7,129 nucleotides of DNA from an uncultured Clostridia bacterium. GTDB lineage: Bacteria > Bacillota > Clostridia > Christensenellales > Borkfalkiaceae. The DNA lies in NCBI GenBank assembly GCA_946628865.1, contig CAMOXE010000044.1:1-7129 (forward strand). The letters are read 5' to 3'. The notes beneath the pieces are model-generated. The model worked only from the letters and a program-made list of their open reading frames with translations, had not been told where the DNA came from and did not search any database. A program made the position numbers and the translations under genes. Shown one piece after another: positions 6,397 to 7,129 of the stretch; the first letter of the stretch is position 1, and each line of letters starts with the position of its first letter.

Positions 6397-6441
6397 TTTT
6401 ATTTATGCTCGCCGCAAACGAAACCGCCCGCCGTTTTTATT
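6352..6441. repeat. Direct repeat copy 2 (terminator plus coat-gene tail)
   Basis: Matches 5384-5473 in 85 of 90 positions. It holds the terminator hairpin and the tail codons ending G-G-F-V-C-G-E-H-K-stop on the minus strand, and overlaps the last five bases of the CotF-like coding region (6437-6441). Here the repeat is in its natural place at the end of a coat gene, so this copy is likely the parental type. Confidence 0.9.
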
Positions 6442-6730
6442 GCGCCGCCGCTTGTCCGCAGCATAAACTCTTTGAAAAACTCTCGATTTTTTGGTCGATC
6501 ATCGTCTTGTCCGCCGGCTGCGGCTGATAATAACCGCTCGTTTTCATTTGGCAAAATATCGAGTATTGATCTTCCGCCGTTTCGGACATATTCGCCTTTA
6601 AAGTCTTTCTTACGTCTTTTCCCGAAGCCTCCGTAAGCGAGGTGGAATAGAGTTTTACCAAGTCTTTTTCACCGGTCAAAATGTCCGTCAAAACGTCTTT
6701 TTCGGTAAGAGAATTCTGTTTTTTCTGCAT
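6437..6730 (-). CDS. CotF-family spore coat protein (small clostridial form)
   Basis: This is a 97-aa predicted spore-coat structural protein made in the mother cell. The core LTEKDVLTDILTGEKDLVKLYS (about 8-29), then LTEAS near 32-36, and EDQYSIFCQMKTSGYYQPQPAD (about 53-74) match the CotF-like family common in Clostridia, where short helical proteins carry a 'VLTDxLxxEK' start and a 'Q.SIF..M...GWYQ'-type middle. The start follows a perfect AGGAGG and lies 13 nt after the preceding small coat gene, so the two are co-transcribed. The C-terminus is cysteine- and alanine-rich (LCCGQAAAQ). Beyond the stop, in the -1 frame, runs a tail A-I-K-T-A-G-G-F-V-C-G-E-H-K-stop matching the relic tail at 5431-5469. 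This suggests a one-base loss, or a sequencing error, has shortened this copy. The hairpin at 6352-6387 terminates it. Confidence 0.8.
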   Translation of the reverse strand: MQKKQNSLTEKDVLTDILTGEKDLVKLYSTSLTEASGKDVRKTLKANMSETAEDQYSIFCQMKTSGYYQPQPADKTMIDQKIESFSKSLCCGQAAAQ

Positions 6731-6743
6731 TTTTACTTCCTCC

Positions 6744-6929
6744 TTATTTCAAAAGACCGAGAAGCGCGTTGAATCTCTTCTCGTGGTTTGCCGCAACGCT
6801 TTGCATTTCGCTCGCCGCCGCGCCTTTTAAAGTCGTGGAATACATTCTCGCCTTTTTGCAGACGTTCTCTTCGAGCGTCAAAAGGTCGGATATGCATTCA
6901 AGTTCCTTTGCCGTTAATTTTGGTTGCAT
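6744..6929 (-). CDS. Small spore-coat-associated helical protein (61 aa)
   Basis: A 61-aa, probably all-helical protein: LTAKELECISDLLTLEENVCKKARMYSTTLK (about 5-35) then a second helix to GLLK. Short proteins of this kind, with 'E...I.DLL..EE..CKKY..Y'-like helices, commonly precede CotF-like coat genes in Clostridia and have ferritin-like two-helix pattern. Here it lies 13 nt upstream of one, so a coat-assembly role is inferred from context. GGAGGT lies 8 nt before the ATG, inside one arm of a hairpin (6934-6966). The start is well supported; the opposite-strand frame over 6769-7005 is a shadow. Confidence 0.75.
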   Translation of the reverse strand: MQPKLTAKELECISDLLTLEENVCKKARMYSTTLKGAAASEMQSVAANHEKRFNALLGLLK

Positions 6930-6933
6930 AAAA

Positions 6934-6966
6934 AATTACCTCCGCGGGTTGTCCCGTAAGGTAATT
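6934..6966 (-). promoter_or_regulatory. 5' leader hairpin sequestering the coat-operon ribosome binding site
   Basis: On the minus strand AATTACCT pairs perfectly with AGGTAATT (complement of 6959-6966 and 6934-6941). An inner CGGG/CCCG stem (6953-6956 with 6945-6948) and ACAA loop lie within, with a small internal loop. The downstream arm contains the GGT of the GGAGGT ribosome binding site and is followed by a T-run before the ATG. It could act as a translational block or as an attenuator-like terminator. Confidence 0.55.
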
Positions 6967-6985
6967 CTTGCCGTTTTATCTTTTT

Positions 6986-6994
6986 TTTATACCA
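6986..6994 (-). promoter_or_regulatory. Possible extended -10 for the coat operon
   Basis: TGG-TATAAA on the minus strand (complement of 6986-6994), about 57 nt upstream of the first coat ATG. No convincing -35 is seen. A sporulation sigma factor (E, K or G) would be expected, and no clear match to those consensus sequences was found, so this is a weak call. Confidence 0.2.
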
Positions 6995-7015
6995 GCCGAG
7001 AATAATACGAACCCG

Positions 7016-7121
7016 TCTAATCGTCGCTATTTAGGCATATTTTAGCAAATTCTCACTTGAAGTATTGATATACGTCTGCGCTCGCCTTTACTAAAATCTG
7101 TCCAAAATATCGACGATTAGA
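7016..7121. repeat. Large imperfect palindrome (about 35-bp arms) at the window edge
   Basis: TCTAATCGTCG (7016-7026) is the exact reverse complement of 7111-7121. Continuing inward with one gap, 7027-7049 and 7087-7110 keep matching, giving about 30 matches over 35 aligned positions. The 37 nt between (7050-7086) hold no gene. It could be a small palindromic repeat element (MITE-like), a structured RNA or terminator of a gene beyond the edge, or a paired regulator site. No other copy is present in this window. Confidence 0.6.
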
Positions 7122-7129
7122 TGTCTTGC

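Noticed and set aside
5384..6441. Insertion sequence or CRISPR explanation for the two repeats
   Set aside because: There are only two copies 968 bp apart, they are direct not inverted, no transposase is present, and the repeat content is explained as gene tail plus terminator.
6769..7005. Plus-strand open frame of 78 codons opposite the small coat gene
   Set aside because: It is a shadow of the minus-strand gene; it has no ribosome binding site, while the opposite gene has a strong one and a recognised context.
7015..7122. Integron attC-like site (GTCTAAT ... ATTAGAT ends of a palindrome)
   Set aside because: The required AAC/GTT core is AAT/ATT, there is no integrase or cassette array nearby, and a single resemblance of this size can be chance.

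Overview
The window looks like chromosomal DNA of a spore-forming Bacillota, probably a gut-type Clostridia. Evidence: strong AGGAGG-type ribosome binding sites, sigma-A-like promoters, a GPH sugar symporter beside a compact GH36 alpha-galactosidase, and a pair of small clostridial spore-coat genes. The main genes have moderate GC. One gene near 5.8-6.3 kb is clearly AT-richer and looks like a later arrival. Both window ends look like contig ends.

Layout. (1) 10-483, minus: the N-terminal half of a BcrA-type ABC ATPase, whose sequence degrades after the signature motif. (2) 484-628: back-to-back divergent promoters and a perfect 12-bp inverted repeat just before the next operon. (3) 629-5358, plus: a tightly packed four-gene operon of sugar/cation symporter, alpha-galactosidase, GT-B-like putative glycosyltransferase and an unrecognised 79-aa protein. 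Junctions are a 2-nt gap, an 11-nt overlap and a 4-nt overlap. The likely theme is import of an alpha-galactoside, its hydrolysis, and an unknown sugar-transfer step. (4) 5384-5473: an intrinsic terminator fused to the relic C-terminal codons of a minus-strand gene. (5) 5501-5806: a consensus promoter, a strongly foldable RNA of about 225 nt ending in an intrinsic terminator, then a second long hairpin. (6) 5824-6285, plus: an AT-rich SLOG-superfamily gene. (7) 6352-6441: a second copy of the terminator plus gene tail, about 94% identical to the first. (8) 6437-6929, minus: two small spore-coat-type genes, with a hairpin covering the first ribosome binding site. (9) 7016-7121: a large imperfect palindrome at the window edge.

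The most interesting part is 5384-6441. A cassette of promoter, structured RNA, terminator, hairpin leader and SLOG gene sits between two copies of a coat-gene tail with its bidirectional terminator. The simplest reading is that a duplicated coat gene was replaced by, or interrupted by, the RNA and SLOG unit. Whether the RNA works with the SLOG protein is unknown.
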